A stretch of 64,000 nucleotides of DNA from Ignelater luminosus (Eukaryota > Arthropoda > Insecta > Coleoptera > Elateridae), in assembly GCA_011009095.1 (NCBI GenBank), contig VTPC01008288.1, positions 124,001 to 188,000 on the forward strand, read 5' to 3'. Every line of letters starts with the position of its first letter. Position 1 is the stretch's first letter. A program made the position numbers and the translations under genes. Below are positions 12,086 to 22,240 of this stretch, one piece after another. Below the pieces are notes generated by a model, which was given only the letters and a program-made list of their open reading frames with translations, was not told the DNA's origin and did no database searches.

Positions 12086-14775
12086 ATTTGGTATTAGTTG
12101 GGATTGTTCCACAGGCTTATAATGTAAACTTTAGCATTTTACGCAAAAATGCAAAATTGTACCTGTAATACTTAAAATAAATAGAGTTGGTTTATTCATA
12201 AATCTTAATCTTTTGCATACACCTGTATGTGAATTCTAATGCAGGGCTGGGATTAGGATATTTGACGCCTAGAGGTACAGTACCTTTGTATGGTAAACAG
12301 TAACGCGTAGTGCGTTTAATCTTAGTGTCCAGTTGCGCCGTGACTAAGTCTGCATCAGAGGAAGTGAACATCTTTCAGATTTCAACTACTAAATATAGCT
12401 ACGATAATAACTTTCAGTTCAAAATCTTAATGAATAAGAGCTATTGCTGCTTTTATGTTATCAAAAAGAGAACGTCACAGTGCACATGATATACATTTAA
12501 AGGGTGTCTTCGCTTTTAAATCGAGCTAGACTGACTAATTTACAAATATTTGTCGCAAAACAAGCAGTGATTTATTTAGCATTAAAAGATATTAAATGAA
12601 ACTGAACAAATTTATTTAAAAGCTGAATATCTCTCGAAATTAATCGACTTTTAATTAAACTGAGCTAGAATTACTGAAAGAAATCAATTACACAACAATT
12701 TCATTACAGTAATCGATTGCTACAAGTAAATCTCTTGGTCTGTTTTGTCATAAAACCGAATTCTTCGAAAAGTTTATATATCTCTGCAAAAATATATAAA
12801 TTTTGTTTAGAATTCGTTTCAGGGTTGCATCACACGGATTTCCGCTCTTATCTCAAAAGAATCGGCTGACCGACTAAGCTCGCTGTCTAGCGCATTTCCC
12901 AGTTAACGGCTTTCTGCTTTCATAAAATGCTAAGCACACTACAGCATGCACCTGACATGAGAATCAATTCCTGTCTTGCCTTCAAAGTTCTTATTTTACC
13001 CACTGGGATAATGGAAAAATGATAAGGTAGTGGAGACTTATATGCGCGACAGCTTTGTTTTCTATCTTTTTTCCATTCGCCTGAAAATTTTATTTAAATG
13101 ATCATGTGAATGTAATCTATTTTGTGTCGGAAGAAATAATGATATCTGTTCATAAAATTATTTTGGCAACTAAATATCTGGTCAAACATGGCCCTGAATT
13201 TTTGCAACGTTTTTAGATTATACGGTATTTTGTTTATATTATACAGAACAATAAAAGCCCTATCTTAGTCTGTCATCTAGTTTTTTTCCTCTTTTATTCC
13301 GTTCACAATTAAGGATTTTTAATTATGATTCCATTTGATGGAATCAAGGATGTAGCTGATGTTACTGTTCATTATATAAACATTATTTTTAACCACTGAC
13401 CTACATCAAAGCATTACTGCTTAGTGACTGACTGCCTTGATCAGTGATGGGCCTTATACATACATATTTTTTCCTTGCTTTTTTATATAATGCTAATGCA
13501 CTATCAGCGAGCCGAAATTGCCTTTCACTAGAGAGGAAAAAAATTAAAGAAAAACACGAAAACGTATTTATTATGTTGCAAAATTTTCATCTTTTATTCA
13601 TGTTAGTGAAAGAAATGATTTCTCACATAGCAACTAGTATGCGAAATTGTGATGCTTCGTGATTATATGAGTTTAAAATATTGGAAAATAGGCTTATTCG
13701 TTTTGCTTGATAATAACTAATATAAAATAGAAATAATTCTCTATAACCCGGTAAATATATCAACTTTGTAAGTTCATAATTTCAAAGCAAAACCTCGTTA
13801 ATATCAAGGTCGTGAGATGTACATCATTTTAAGAGATGGGTGCGTGTTTCATGCTTTGTTTGAATAATACCTCATCACTACTCTTTGCTAACCTAATATT
13901 ATCTTGTTAACTTAATTGCAAGCTAAAAATTGTGTGCACAAACTTATACATCTTGAAATGATACACACACAGATGCCAAGAAGTTTAGCAAAAATTCGAG
14001 GCCAATGACATGTCGATTATACTTCCGTATCTTTGAAAAATTTTTCTGGCACACTGTTTAAATCAAATCGATACGATGATTTTTAATGTTTTAAAATAGA
14101 AGGAATTTAAACACAAGTAGTCAAGTGTATGCGATAAATATAATCATTTACAACACACAACTGGTGTGGAATACTCAACTAGACAATGGAAACGATTTTA
14201 ATCGTAAACAGTAATTGTACAAATTAGGAAATTAGCAGATCTAATTACACATTCGTTAATTAGAAATGAACACAGGAAATGGATGTCATTGAAGATGATT
14301 TTTTGTGCTAATTATATGTAATGTTGGTTTGGAAAAGACGTGTATACATTTAATGGATTTACTTTAATTACAATCGAGGCTTTTTTATAATGTGCAGCGG
14401 ATATTAACCTCTGATGTACAAATAATAATGTTCTGTTAATATTATTTCGAGTTTAATTGCGGAATTTAATTGTATTTGTGAATTTTTGCAATGATAAAAA
14501 CGTTTGCACCTTAAATATTTTAATTTAATTAAAAGCAAATAATATGTAAAATTCTTGTTACTATAGGTAATAGCCAATTTCCTTGACATCTGGTTATCCT
14601 AAGGCACCTTCAAGTGGGTAACAGTAATAAGCATAAACAGATTCGAAAATTAACGTGTTAATAACAATATTGACAACACGGTTCAGTAATAAAATAAATT
14701 GCATGTGGATTACTCATCAAATTTTATCCATTTTGAAAGAGTTAGAGAGAAAGTCAGAAGAATTTTATTGTCTTA
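12086..14775. other. No recognised gene; possible hAT-like terminus
   Basis: Mostly AT-rich filler. Near 12243 the motif CAGGGCTGGGATTAGG followed by ATATTTGACGCC resembles the outer end of a hAT-type element, but no matching opposite end was found. A perfect small hairpin (TGATTCCAT, loop TTG, ATGGAATCA) lies at 13326-13346. Open frames at 13444 and 14404 are low complexity. Confidence 0.3.
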
Positions 14776-14990
14776 CCAAATTATTGATGACAATTTGAAT
14801 TTTTCGCGTTAACACCTTAGTGATTTCTGCAGTTTAGAATTGGCAGCATTGCTAGTTGTCAATTAACCAGCCAATGGCGTACGTGTTGTCATGATAGTGT
14901 CAAATATGGCTAAATAGAGAATCTATCGCTGCCAACTTCTAAATTATCTTTGTTTCGCGGGAAATTCAAACTGTCAGGCGTCAAATACGT
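14776..14990. mobile_element. Foldback MITE family A, copy 1
   Basis: The left arm contains ATTGATGACAATTTGAAT, TTCGCG and then TTTAGAATTGGCAGC. The right arm carries the complements (GCTGCCAACTTCTAAA, then CGCGGGAAATTCAAAC), so the element folds into one long imperfect hairpin. The interior CCAGCCAATGGCGTACG and GTTGTCATGA are shared almost exactly with the copy at 28985-29210. It is non-coding, and superfamily and target duplication are not determined. Confidence 0.65.
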
Positions 14991-15722
14991 GCGTTGTTAT
15001 GTACTTTTCAAGTTTGAATTAAGGTTGTTCGTTGACTGTGAACCAAGACAAATTAGTTAAAAAGTTGTAAAGGCAAAATAAGATTGTGAGGATCTACAGA
15101 GAGACGTAATAAGCTACGGGAAATCAGTTAAGTGTCCAGTGGTGTTTGGAATCGATCATAGTTTAAAAACTATAGGATGAATAAGCCGTTAGGAAAATTT
15201 TATCGACTTTTTTATTTTTAATTACCTACGTATTTCGGAAACACTAACTCAAACATGATTAAATAAAGTTAATTTTCTCAATTGTTTGCATGCTCATACA
15301 ACTTATCGTTAGGTCTCGGTTTTGGCAAGGAGCACTTACAGCTTAACCTTTTACTCTAAACTTTCTGTGCAGAAGAACAGGTGGAAGATAAAACTATATG
15401 CTACCAAAATTTAAACTGACTATACAGAGTGTATCTTATATGAAGGATGATATTCACACCATGCATCAAAAACTAAGCAAGAAACTCTTATAGTACTAAT
15501 TTGTTGTTAACTCATCCTGTGGGGAGTTACTGGCAATCTTAAGTTGTATTGTGATTTATTTTCCACCAATATTTTCTATTAAATAACGATATCGGGGCAT
15601 AGTTCAATCAACAAAATAAATAAATAATTTATAGTTGTGCTCTCATTAACACTGGTTTAGTTGAATTATGCCTTTTACTTTTGGAAATTGCTTGCTGCTA
15701 GAAATATTGTAATGCTGTACAA
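14991..15722. other. No recognised feature
   Basis: AT-rich DNA without open frames of note, TIRs or RNA-gene motifs. Confidence 0.4.
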
Positions 15723-15785
15723 CAGGGGTGCACAAACGGTCGATCGCTTGTCGCCTAAATACTTTGTGGTGGATCGCAGACACTA
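15723..15785. mobile_element. Possible hAT-type terminus
   Basis: CAGGGGTGCACAAACGG followed by GGTGGATCGCAG resembles the known CAGGGGTGNNCAAA ends of one group of hAT elements, in which a GGATCGC-like block often follows. No opposite terminus or transposase is seen in the following 300 bases, so this is at best a truncated end. The sequence from here to 16030 is otherwise featureless. Confidence 0.35.
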
Positions 15786-16029
15786 CAAGTCTTTTATTAT
15801 TTTCTCGCTGAATTTTTTGTTCTGTTATGCAATTTCTTGATCTATGTTCTGTTTGTGATTAACAGTTTTGCTTTTTGGTTTCTCTATTGGTGATACAGTT
15901 TGTTCATTTTGGTTTAACTCTGTTGCATTTGTAATTTTCATATTTGCTAATAAAGGGTGAACACAGCAAAATTGAAGGAACTAAATGGGTAGATTATAAA
16001 AACGTTGCTATATTTCTGTAATTTATGAT

Positions 16030-16922
16030 AGTACTAGAAAATAAAAACTATTCGATGAGACATTACGACGAACTAGTTCCACAAGCTTTTGCACAAGCTC
16101 TGTAGTGACCTGTCGCAATGCCCAAGTTCATTTGGATTGCAACTGTTCAATAGTTTGGGCCATTTCATCTGTTTTTCTTAATGTTCGGGCTATTTAGCGA
16201 ACTGAATTCTCTGGACACGTAATCAACACTGTTGACAGCATACCATTCTTTTGTCTCCTTTGAATAATGACAAGTCGCAAGATCTGGCCTAAACAATTTT
16301 TTTCTCGTCATGTTTTTTTAGTAAAAAAGCCACAAGGGCGAATTGCTTGGCAGATTAGAGATTTCCTAGAAAACCTTGTTTTAGGCTTTATTTTCCTTTC
16401 TTCTGGAACATCCTAAAGACAGTGAGCAGTATAATAAGATAGGCCGTCAATGTAATTGAAGTTGGCAAAGCAGAAAGTTTCGTTGTCCATCACCACATAT
16501 TGGTATTGTGTCAGCATGCTGTACAGCTTTCGAGAGCGGGTTTTCACTGCCGCATTTTGTTTTGCATCCCGATTCGGAACAACTTCAGCCTTAAAACTTT
16601 TTAAACCTGCTTGTATTTTAACCTTTTGTATAAAAGCCTACGACATTAGTACTTTCCTGATCATATCTCGCGACGAGATCTTGGGATGGTCTGCGAACAT
16701 TTGCGATACCTTTTGTTCCTTTTTACGGTTGGTAATACCATGTTCACCTCCACTTCGAGACTTTATTTCGATCGTTGGACGTTTTCTATACGTTTTCAAT
16801 ACCTGGGCTACTACAGAATACGAAAGATCTAACTCCTTAGCAAGCTCCCGTGTGAATAAATTTGGATTTTTAACCTATTCGTGCAAAATTACTTTCCGAC
16901 GTTCCAATTCCGTAGACGCCAT
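16030..16922 (-). pseudogene. Tc1/mariner-superfamily transposase fossil
   Basis: The minus strand opens at ATG 16922 with MASTELERRKVILHEQVKNP and runs openly for about 150 residues. It has a helix-turn-helix region (FTRELAKELDLSYSVVAQVL) followed by a second helical segment (KISSRDMIRKVLMSYAF). The catalytic part begins at VVMDNETFCFANF, where the first aspartate of the DDE/D triad would fall in M-D-x-E-T. After stops and shifts come FRPDLATCHYSKETKEWYAV (second aspartate, in PDLA), SVDYVSREFSSLNSPN, then LRKTDEMAQTIEQL and QVTTELVQKLVE. The block that should carry the third acidic residue is deleted or altered. The order matches insect Tc1/mariner-type transposases. The 159-residue plus-strand frame here is only the antisense shadow. 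No TIRs were located. Confidence 0.8.
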
Positions 16923-17044
16923 TTTTTGCAACTAACACTTGACATACATCCACTATTTGTTCAAAAATTGCTTCCAGAAGACTATCAATAAAAAGTAAGA
17001 TTCACTAGAGGTGGTTGCTTCTACAAAAAGAAATTAATCCTACC

Positions 17045-17515
17045 TACAGTGGATAAATTCAATGAACTGATGAAGCGACATTCACTTGCAATGGAATATT
17101 AAATATACATAGCATGCACCAATGGGCCGATGACAATCCCTATGTTCCTTATCAAACCAACCATCAAGTACAATTTGATGTCAATTTATGGGCTGGAATT
17201 ATTGGTGACAAGCTAATAGAATCGCACATTTTGCCCCATCATCTAACTGTTAATAATTTGGTGAATTTGTTGGTATGTATGTACTACTGTAGTTTCAGAT
17301 GGCTGAAACACTTGTTTATTCGAGTATTCAGACACGAGAATGGTTGAATCGCGAATTTCTAAAGCGATGTTCGTGATGGTCCGACGATTTGGCCTCCAAG
17401 AAACCCAAATTTAAACAATATGCACCAAAATTTGGAAGAAAGTATAATTCGCAGATGTAGAAAATATGTAGAAGTTAGTGGGTGGCACCCACTTCAAACA
17501 ATTACTGTAATAACT
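17045..17515 (+). pseudogene. WADENP-type mariner-like transposase fossil
   Basis: The plus frame contains MHQWADDNPYVPYQTNHQ then FDVNLWAGIIGDKLIESHIL. This matches the widespread insect mariner-like transposases with a WADENPH box and NVWAGIIGD, sometimes annotated with an N-terminal DUF4817. After a frameshift come REWLNREFLKRC, IWPPRNPNL and, after a deletion that removes the SPDL...DFFLWG block, NMHQNLEESIIRRCRKYVEV, the usual C-terminal region. The N-terminal DNA-binding part and the last catalytic residue are missing. It is dead. Confidence 0.75.
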
Positions 17516-17933
17516 AACTGCTTGTACTAAATTCATCTACTAATATCAATAAAATCTCACATAGTTTTTCATAAAGATTTCACATCAAGTAAACCTATGT
17601 AAATAGGAACTGCATTGTTAGTTATCCAAAAAGACTTTCCGGTTTACAATTTCTTCGTTATCAAAATCGCATCGGGATGATAGCTTTTGCATAAAGTGCG
17701 TTTGATCCAGCACATGCCATCAAAGTTGTTGATGCGTTAGTAGTGTACTTTAAATGAAACGAAACGCGTCAAAATAGTTTCGTCTATTCTGACAGGTAAT
17801 AAAGGTAATTAATTAGAATACAAATAAATAAAAATATGACTGAACAATTTGTGAAATTACAAAACGACGGCGACGCAGATAAGTGATAGGTTAAGTTGAA
17901 CAAAACTAGATAAAAAATTAAAATAGAGAATAC
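17516..17933. other. No recognised feature
   Basis: AT-rich sequence between two transposon remnants; nothing recognised. Confidence 0.35.
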
Positions 17934-18118
17934 GTGCGTTACGCATCCTGAGGGTATTATCCGTCTCTTTCTTATTCATTACAAACCACGTTTTTCATCC
18001 TTTACTAATTTCTAGTTTAATCTAATTTATTAATACAATACTTCAATTAATAAAGATGGGATAATATGATTTATAATTGACAAGAAAGAGACAGATTGTA
18101 GTGTCCCCAAAGTGCACG
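17934..18118. mobile_element. Short inverted-repeat element (MITE-like)
   Basis: The left arm has GTGCGTTACGCATCCTG, GGGTATTATC and CGTCTCTTTCTTATTCATTA. The right arm read on the other strand has GGCGTGCACTTTGGGGA, CACTACAATC and TGTCTCTTTCTTGTCAATTA. The arms pair imperfectly over roughly 50 bases and enclose AT-rich DNA. There is no coding content and no clear target duplication. Confidence 0.5.
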
Positions 18119-19400
18119 CCGTCGTCTATTGAATATGCTGAGTCCTGAACATCAGGGAGTTCCTTGTGCCCCAAAGAAACTCCTTGGTGTTCGGTTTGGA
18201 AATCCTAGAACCTACTTTGCAGCTTTTCACTTTTTGTTTTGCAACTTTCAGTATAAGAAACGTTCCACAATGTCCGCAGCAAGCGAAGTAAAAGTTAGAA
18301 GTAGTTTTTAAAAAACATACTTAATCCGTTGCACCATATTGCACCAGAAAATAATGCCTGTTGGTTAAATAATTAATAATTAAAAATTTTGTAAAGTAAA
18401 AAGTCTTGTCCTGTAGGAGGAGTAGCCATTGGTTCTAGGGCTCGACAACAATCCTTGCTTAAGGATGTCGACATGCTTTGAGCCAGTTTTGATGTTATTA
18501 GTCTTTTCAGTTAATCAAGAAAATGGAATGAAACAACAATGAAATAAACCCGATAACAAAAGATTTGTGCGGCTTGATTAGGCCGTATACTTGTTACTGG
18601 AACTATTTAGAAAAAAGGAAGAAGAAGAAGTATTTAATTCTTTCTTGACGCAATAAAAGGTGGTTAAAGGTCGAAATTTTGAAAAGATGAAGGTATGAAT
18701 ATATAAGAATTTTCTTGAAGTTTTTAGTTGCTGTCTGGATATTATGTAGTTTCATACACACAAATCCTCTTTTTTACTTGAAAATTGATTTAGGGGTATG
18801 TTCAACAGTAAATCACTAAACATAAGATCTAAAAAGGTATTAACGATAATATGCTGACTGTAAAGGTGTATTTTATTGAACAATTTATTGAGAAATAAAA
18901 CAGAAAAGAAAACTAAATTAGTTAAATACAAATAAAATAGGTTACTTTACGAATTTGCAAAAGGTAGTTTTATCAATAGCCAACTGTCGCTCTTTGTCTG
19001 TAAGGTCACCATTACCAAAATGGTTACTAAGTAGAAATCGAGATAAATTGTATATTGTGCCCATGTAAAAGCTTTTTTTCAAAATACCATAAGGCACAAC
19101 TGCATACAGACTTTTTGTAGTAACTGAGTAAAGCAGATGAATCAAATAAGGACCGCATCCTAATTATATCACGAAAGAAAAACGAACTCTGCCTCTAGAG
19201 TTAGATATAGATATGAACTGTCACCTCTTTCTATTGCGCCGGAACTTCTCTCGCCTGCGACTACAAATAATATAACGATAACTTTCCTAAGTAAAGCACG
19301 TTCTCACTCGTTTAGAAGTCATTTGAGAAGAGAAATCGGAAAACATGAGTTCTAAATAGAAATACTTGTGGTGGTTTCGCTCTGCATTAAGCTTCTTAAA
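18119..19400. other. No recognised feature
   Basis: Small open frames (18129-18311; 18942-19145 minus) have no motif I recognise. The rest is AT-rich. Confidence 0.35.
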
Positions 19401-19409
19401 AAAACGTTA

Positions 19410-19585
19410 ACTAGAAAAAAGAGTCGGGCTCCGCCCTTCAACAGGCCAAAAACAGAACTAAATAAAAAAACGAGTTGGGCTTTGCCTTCCATTGATCTTC
19501 TTAACAGACCTAATTAAAAAAACATGTTGAACTCCATCCATGGTCGCAGAAATATTCACTTTAACAGACTTTAATAATGAAACAA
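19410..19585 (-). repeat. LINE-A leader-type units, minus orientation
   Basis: At least three imperfect units of roughly 65-75 bp lie in tandem. On the minus strand each reads approximately TTAACAGG..GATGGA..GGCGGAGCCCGACTC followed by a T-rich spacer (GTTTTTTTAGTTCTG). The GGGCGGAGCC core and the TTTTTTAACAAGATTGATGG context also occur at 1470-1560, and related boxes lie upstream of LINE-A at 20950-21080. I infer a detached leader array of the same retrotransposon family in the opposite orientation. Confidence 0.55.
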
Positions 19586-19663
19586 AAACGCGGGCTGCTG
19601 AGATGATAAAAAAGTTTTCTGACACTCAATAAAGCGTCAGACATTGCTTATGGAAGAGACTGA

Positions 19664-19713
19664 GATTCCCAATCCTTCAATTGGTCTCTCTCTCTCTACA
19701 ATTAATGGGAATC
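19664..19713. repeat. Hairpin with TC-repeat loop
   Basis: Arms GATTCCCAATCCTTCAATTG and CAATTAATGGGAATC pair with a small bulge around a (TC)n loop. Function is unknown; it may be a remnant of a foldback element. Confidence 0.4.
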
Positions 19714-20099
19714 AAATAATCCAGACATTTAGTGACTTACGATAAACTAAAATCATATAATTTCAGATCAGAAATATGAGCATTCTACAATTTTTAAAAA
19801 AAGTAAAAAATTATGCACAACAGCAGCTAAGCAATAATCGTTATATTTTTTGCATTTGTTCGGCTTACATTGCGTAAGTGGTTGTTAATGTTATATGAGT
19901 TTGCTTAAGAAACTACTAAATGCCTTGCTACCTTCAATGCGGATGTTGCGTGAAACGCATAAAATCCATTAATGTTTTTACAGAAGAGACAGTCTTAAAA
20001 AACTCCACGTGCAACATCCTTCAAATGGATCAAGTAGCTCAAATAAGTACCGTTATCTGTCACAAGCCCGGAGAAAGACGGAGGGTTAGTAGTATAGTC

Positions 20100-20610
20100 G
20101 GAATCTTCAAACCCGGTCCAGCCCGGCCCGACTAAGGATTCCGAGAGGTTCGAACGGTCCAACAGAGAAATCCGAAGAGCCTAGAAGTCCAAAGGCCTGA
20201 AAGGTCCAAACAGTCTGTCGACCTACACTGCCTGACAGAGAAATCCAAAATGTCCTACAGGTTCGATGGCCGGAACGGTCCGACAGGCTCGAGAGATTCA
20301 GACGACTCGAAGGGCCAAGAAGTCCAAAAAGCTCGACGACTGCAAGGTCCAAATGGCCCTACAGAGAAAGTCCCGAAAGGCCGAGACATCCAATCCCGGC
20401 AGGTTCGACGGCCCGTATGCTCCGACAGGCTTGACCTGCTCCAATGGCTGGACAAGCCCGACAAAATCAAACGGCCCAAGAGGCCCGATTGATCAGACGA
20501 AAAGCCTGATAAATTTTTAAACTGAAGCCAGCTCGACCCGCACCCGAGATTCCACTAGGGTCGGTAATGGCCCGACTAGAAAACCCAGCCCATGCAAGCC
20601 TCTAGTTCGT
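20100..20610. repeat. GC-rich repeat with 9-bp periodicity, copy 1
   Basis: A GC-rich block is built from variants of GGTCCGACAGGCCCGAGA-like text, in which GG or GA recurs about every nine bases. In one plus frame this reads as a degenerate Gly-X-Y pattern (GRNGPTGSRDSDDSKGQE), but stops interrupt it and other frames are equally open. The 3' part (CTGATAAATTTTTAAACTGA, then GGCCCGACTAGAAAACCC and GCAAGCCTC) matches the second copy at 27790-28400. The paired unrelated flanks indicate an interspersed repeat carrying an internal minisatellite rather than a local expansion. The overlapping open frames of 74-84 residues are by-products of the periodicity. Confidence 0.7.
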
Positions 20611-20799
20611 AGGCAAGGTTAGCAACCTACATACAGCAAGGAAAAGGTACAAATAAAAAAATACAATGTCACATCATGGTCAAAAGAAAGATCAACAAGT
20701 AATACTAGAAATTGACAAACAAAAAATTGACATCTGTGCAATCTTAAAATCTAAGAAAAAAGAACTTTTATCCAACGCACCGGCTAAATAGATACCGAT

Positions 20800-21316
20800 T
20801 ATCTTAGTTCGATCACCTTTTAGTTTTTCGACAGATATTCTGTATTTCAGGAACAACTGGTGGTATCAATTTTGTTTGTTAGATAAGGTGGGGAAGGGGC
20901 TCTCAGATGATCCAAGCAGCATTGATCTCAGAAACCGTGCTCTTTAGCTCTCTTAAACAGGCCAGTATAGAGCTAAACGCGATTAGGGGCAACCGAAGGT
21001 GGATTGTGCGAAGGCGTAGCCCGGGCCTTAGTGATATTTAGCTCTTTTAGGAAAGAGTTGTGAGGAGTAAATGGCTGGCATTGTCTCGAAAAGGATATGA
21101 TGTCGATTACGTTTTAACGGCTCTGCCGGCAAGTTCAAGTTTCACATTCTCTTAGTACTCCCTGACTTGTAGTCGTAGCAAACAAGGAAGGACAAAAGAC
21201 GAGTTTCTGGCGCTTCAAGACTAAAACTCATCGGCTAAGGGAGTACACTCTTGACAAAAAAGCCTGACTCTTCAGGTTGGGAGTTGGGACTTTTGGCTAG
21301 CACCCCAAAATGAAGC
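20800..21316 (+). promoter_or_regulatory. Putative 5' leader of LINE-A
   Basis: The segment directly upstream of the LINE-A endonuclease start carries the same boxes as the array at 1290-2310: ACAGATATTCTGTATTTC at about 20830, a TAGATAAGGTGGGGA box, then GGGGCAACCGAAGGTGGA with AAGGCGTAGCCCG near 20985-21030. About 21151-21245 contains pairable AGTACTCCCT and AGGGAGTACT. Non-LTR elements often carry an internal promoter in the 5' leader, so promoter function is inferred from position and repetition, not shown. Confidence 0.45.
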
Positions 21317-22060
21317 ATGAGATTGTCAACATGGAACATTTAAAGATTGACAAATAAAAACGGTGAAGTTATACAATTCCTAAATCAACATAAAGTAGAC
21401 GTAGCTCTTTTAACCGAAACAGAAAGTATATCAAAAACTATGAATACATTACGATGACTTTGTCAGTATATGGACACGACACAACCATACAACCACAGGA
21501 ATGAAAAAATGCATATATTGTATCAATCTAGAAAAAGGATTTAGGAAAAATCCAAAATGTTTTAGGGGTCTCACTGTAACCAGTAGTATTAGTCGGCTTT
21601 TTGGAAAGATTTTGCGAAATAGATTAAGAGAAGATATGAAAGACAAGTAAAGATCAACGTGGCTTCACCCCAGGGCGCTCATGCGTCGATAACCTGTTTA
21701 TACTGCAGCAACTACTGGAAAAAACAATATCGGTTGAAGAAGAATTACACGTGATCTTCATAGACCTAGAAAAGGAATATGATACTATACCACAAAAAAA
21801 AGTATGGAAAGCATTACGAATGTTACAGATAGATCCACGAATATTAGCCATAATTTAAGAACCATATAAAGACAAGGCAAGTTTCTAGCTTATCGCCACT
21901 ACTATTTAACTTATATGTAGAGGTAGCTTTGCAAAACTGGAAGAGAAGCTGTGGAGGCACCGATTATTTACGTTAAACTTTGCGGACGATCAAGTGGTTC
22001 TAGCACAAAACTCTTTGGATCTTGAGTTTATGATAAAACAACTATACGAAGAATACCAAA
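21317..22060 (+). pseudogene. LINE-A (non-LTR retrotransposon), part 1: endonuclease start and RT
   Basis: From ATG 21317 the frame gives MRLSTWNI, a stop, RLTNKNGEV, then NQHKVDVALLTETES, the first motif of the apurinic-type endonuclease. The rest of that domain is largely deleted. The RT follows: SSISRLFGKILRNRLRED, the RGFTPGRSCVDNLF-like block, HVIFIDLEKEYDTIPQKK (box A, first catalytic aspartate in F-I-D), LSPLLFNLYVEVALQNW (box B) and LTFADDQVVLA (box C with both aspartates). Frames shift repeatedly and stops are frequent. The coding text stops at 22060, where mariner is inserted, and resumes at 23305. C-terminal features suggest an RTE-like lineage. Confidence 0.8.
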
Positions 22061-22062
22061 TA

Positions 22063-22090
22063 CGAGGGTGGTCAGAAAAGTTTCCGACCT
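22063..22090 (+). repeat. Left terminal inverted repeat of mariner
   Basis: A 28-bp TIR; the only difference from the right copy is A versus T at its twelfth base. Confidence 0.95.
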
Positions 22091-22240
22091 CAACGTGAAG
22101 ATGGCAGCACTCGTAAATAAAAGCTACTGAATTTCGTTGTTCATCTGTTGACAGTTACTCACCAAAGTTTCAGCCATTTTGGACGCGCAGTTTTTATGTA
22201 ACAGTCTTTTGAGTGAGTTGATGTTAGTTTTTTTGTGAAA

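Noticed and set aside
12243-12300. hAT element at CAGGGCTGGGATTAGG
   Set aside because: Only one end-like motif; no opposite end, target duplication or transposase was found, so only a mention is kept.
16456-16935. 159-residue plus-strand open frame
   Set aside because: Antisense of the minus-strand Tc1/mariner transposase fossil, which carries the recognisable motifs.
20250-20492. Collagen-like gene suggested by Gly-X-Y text
   Set aside because: The frame is short, glycine positions are often replaced, stops interrupt it, and the block is an interspersed repeat.
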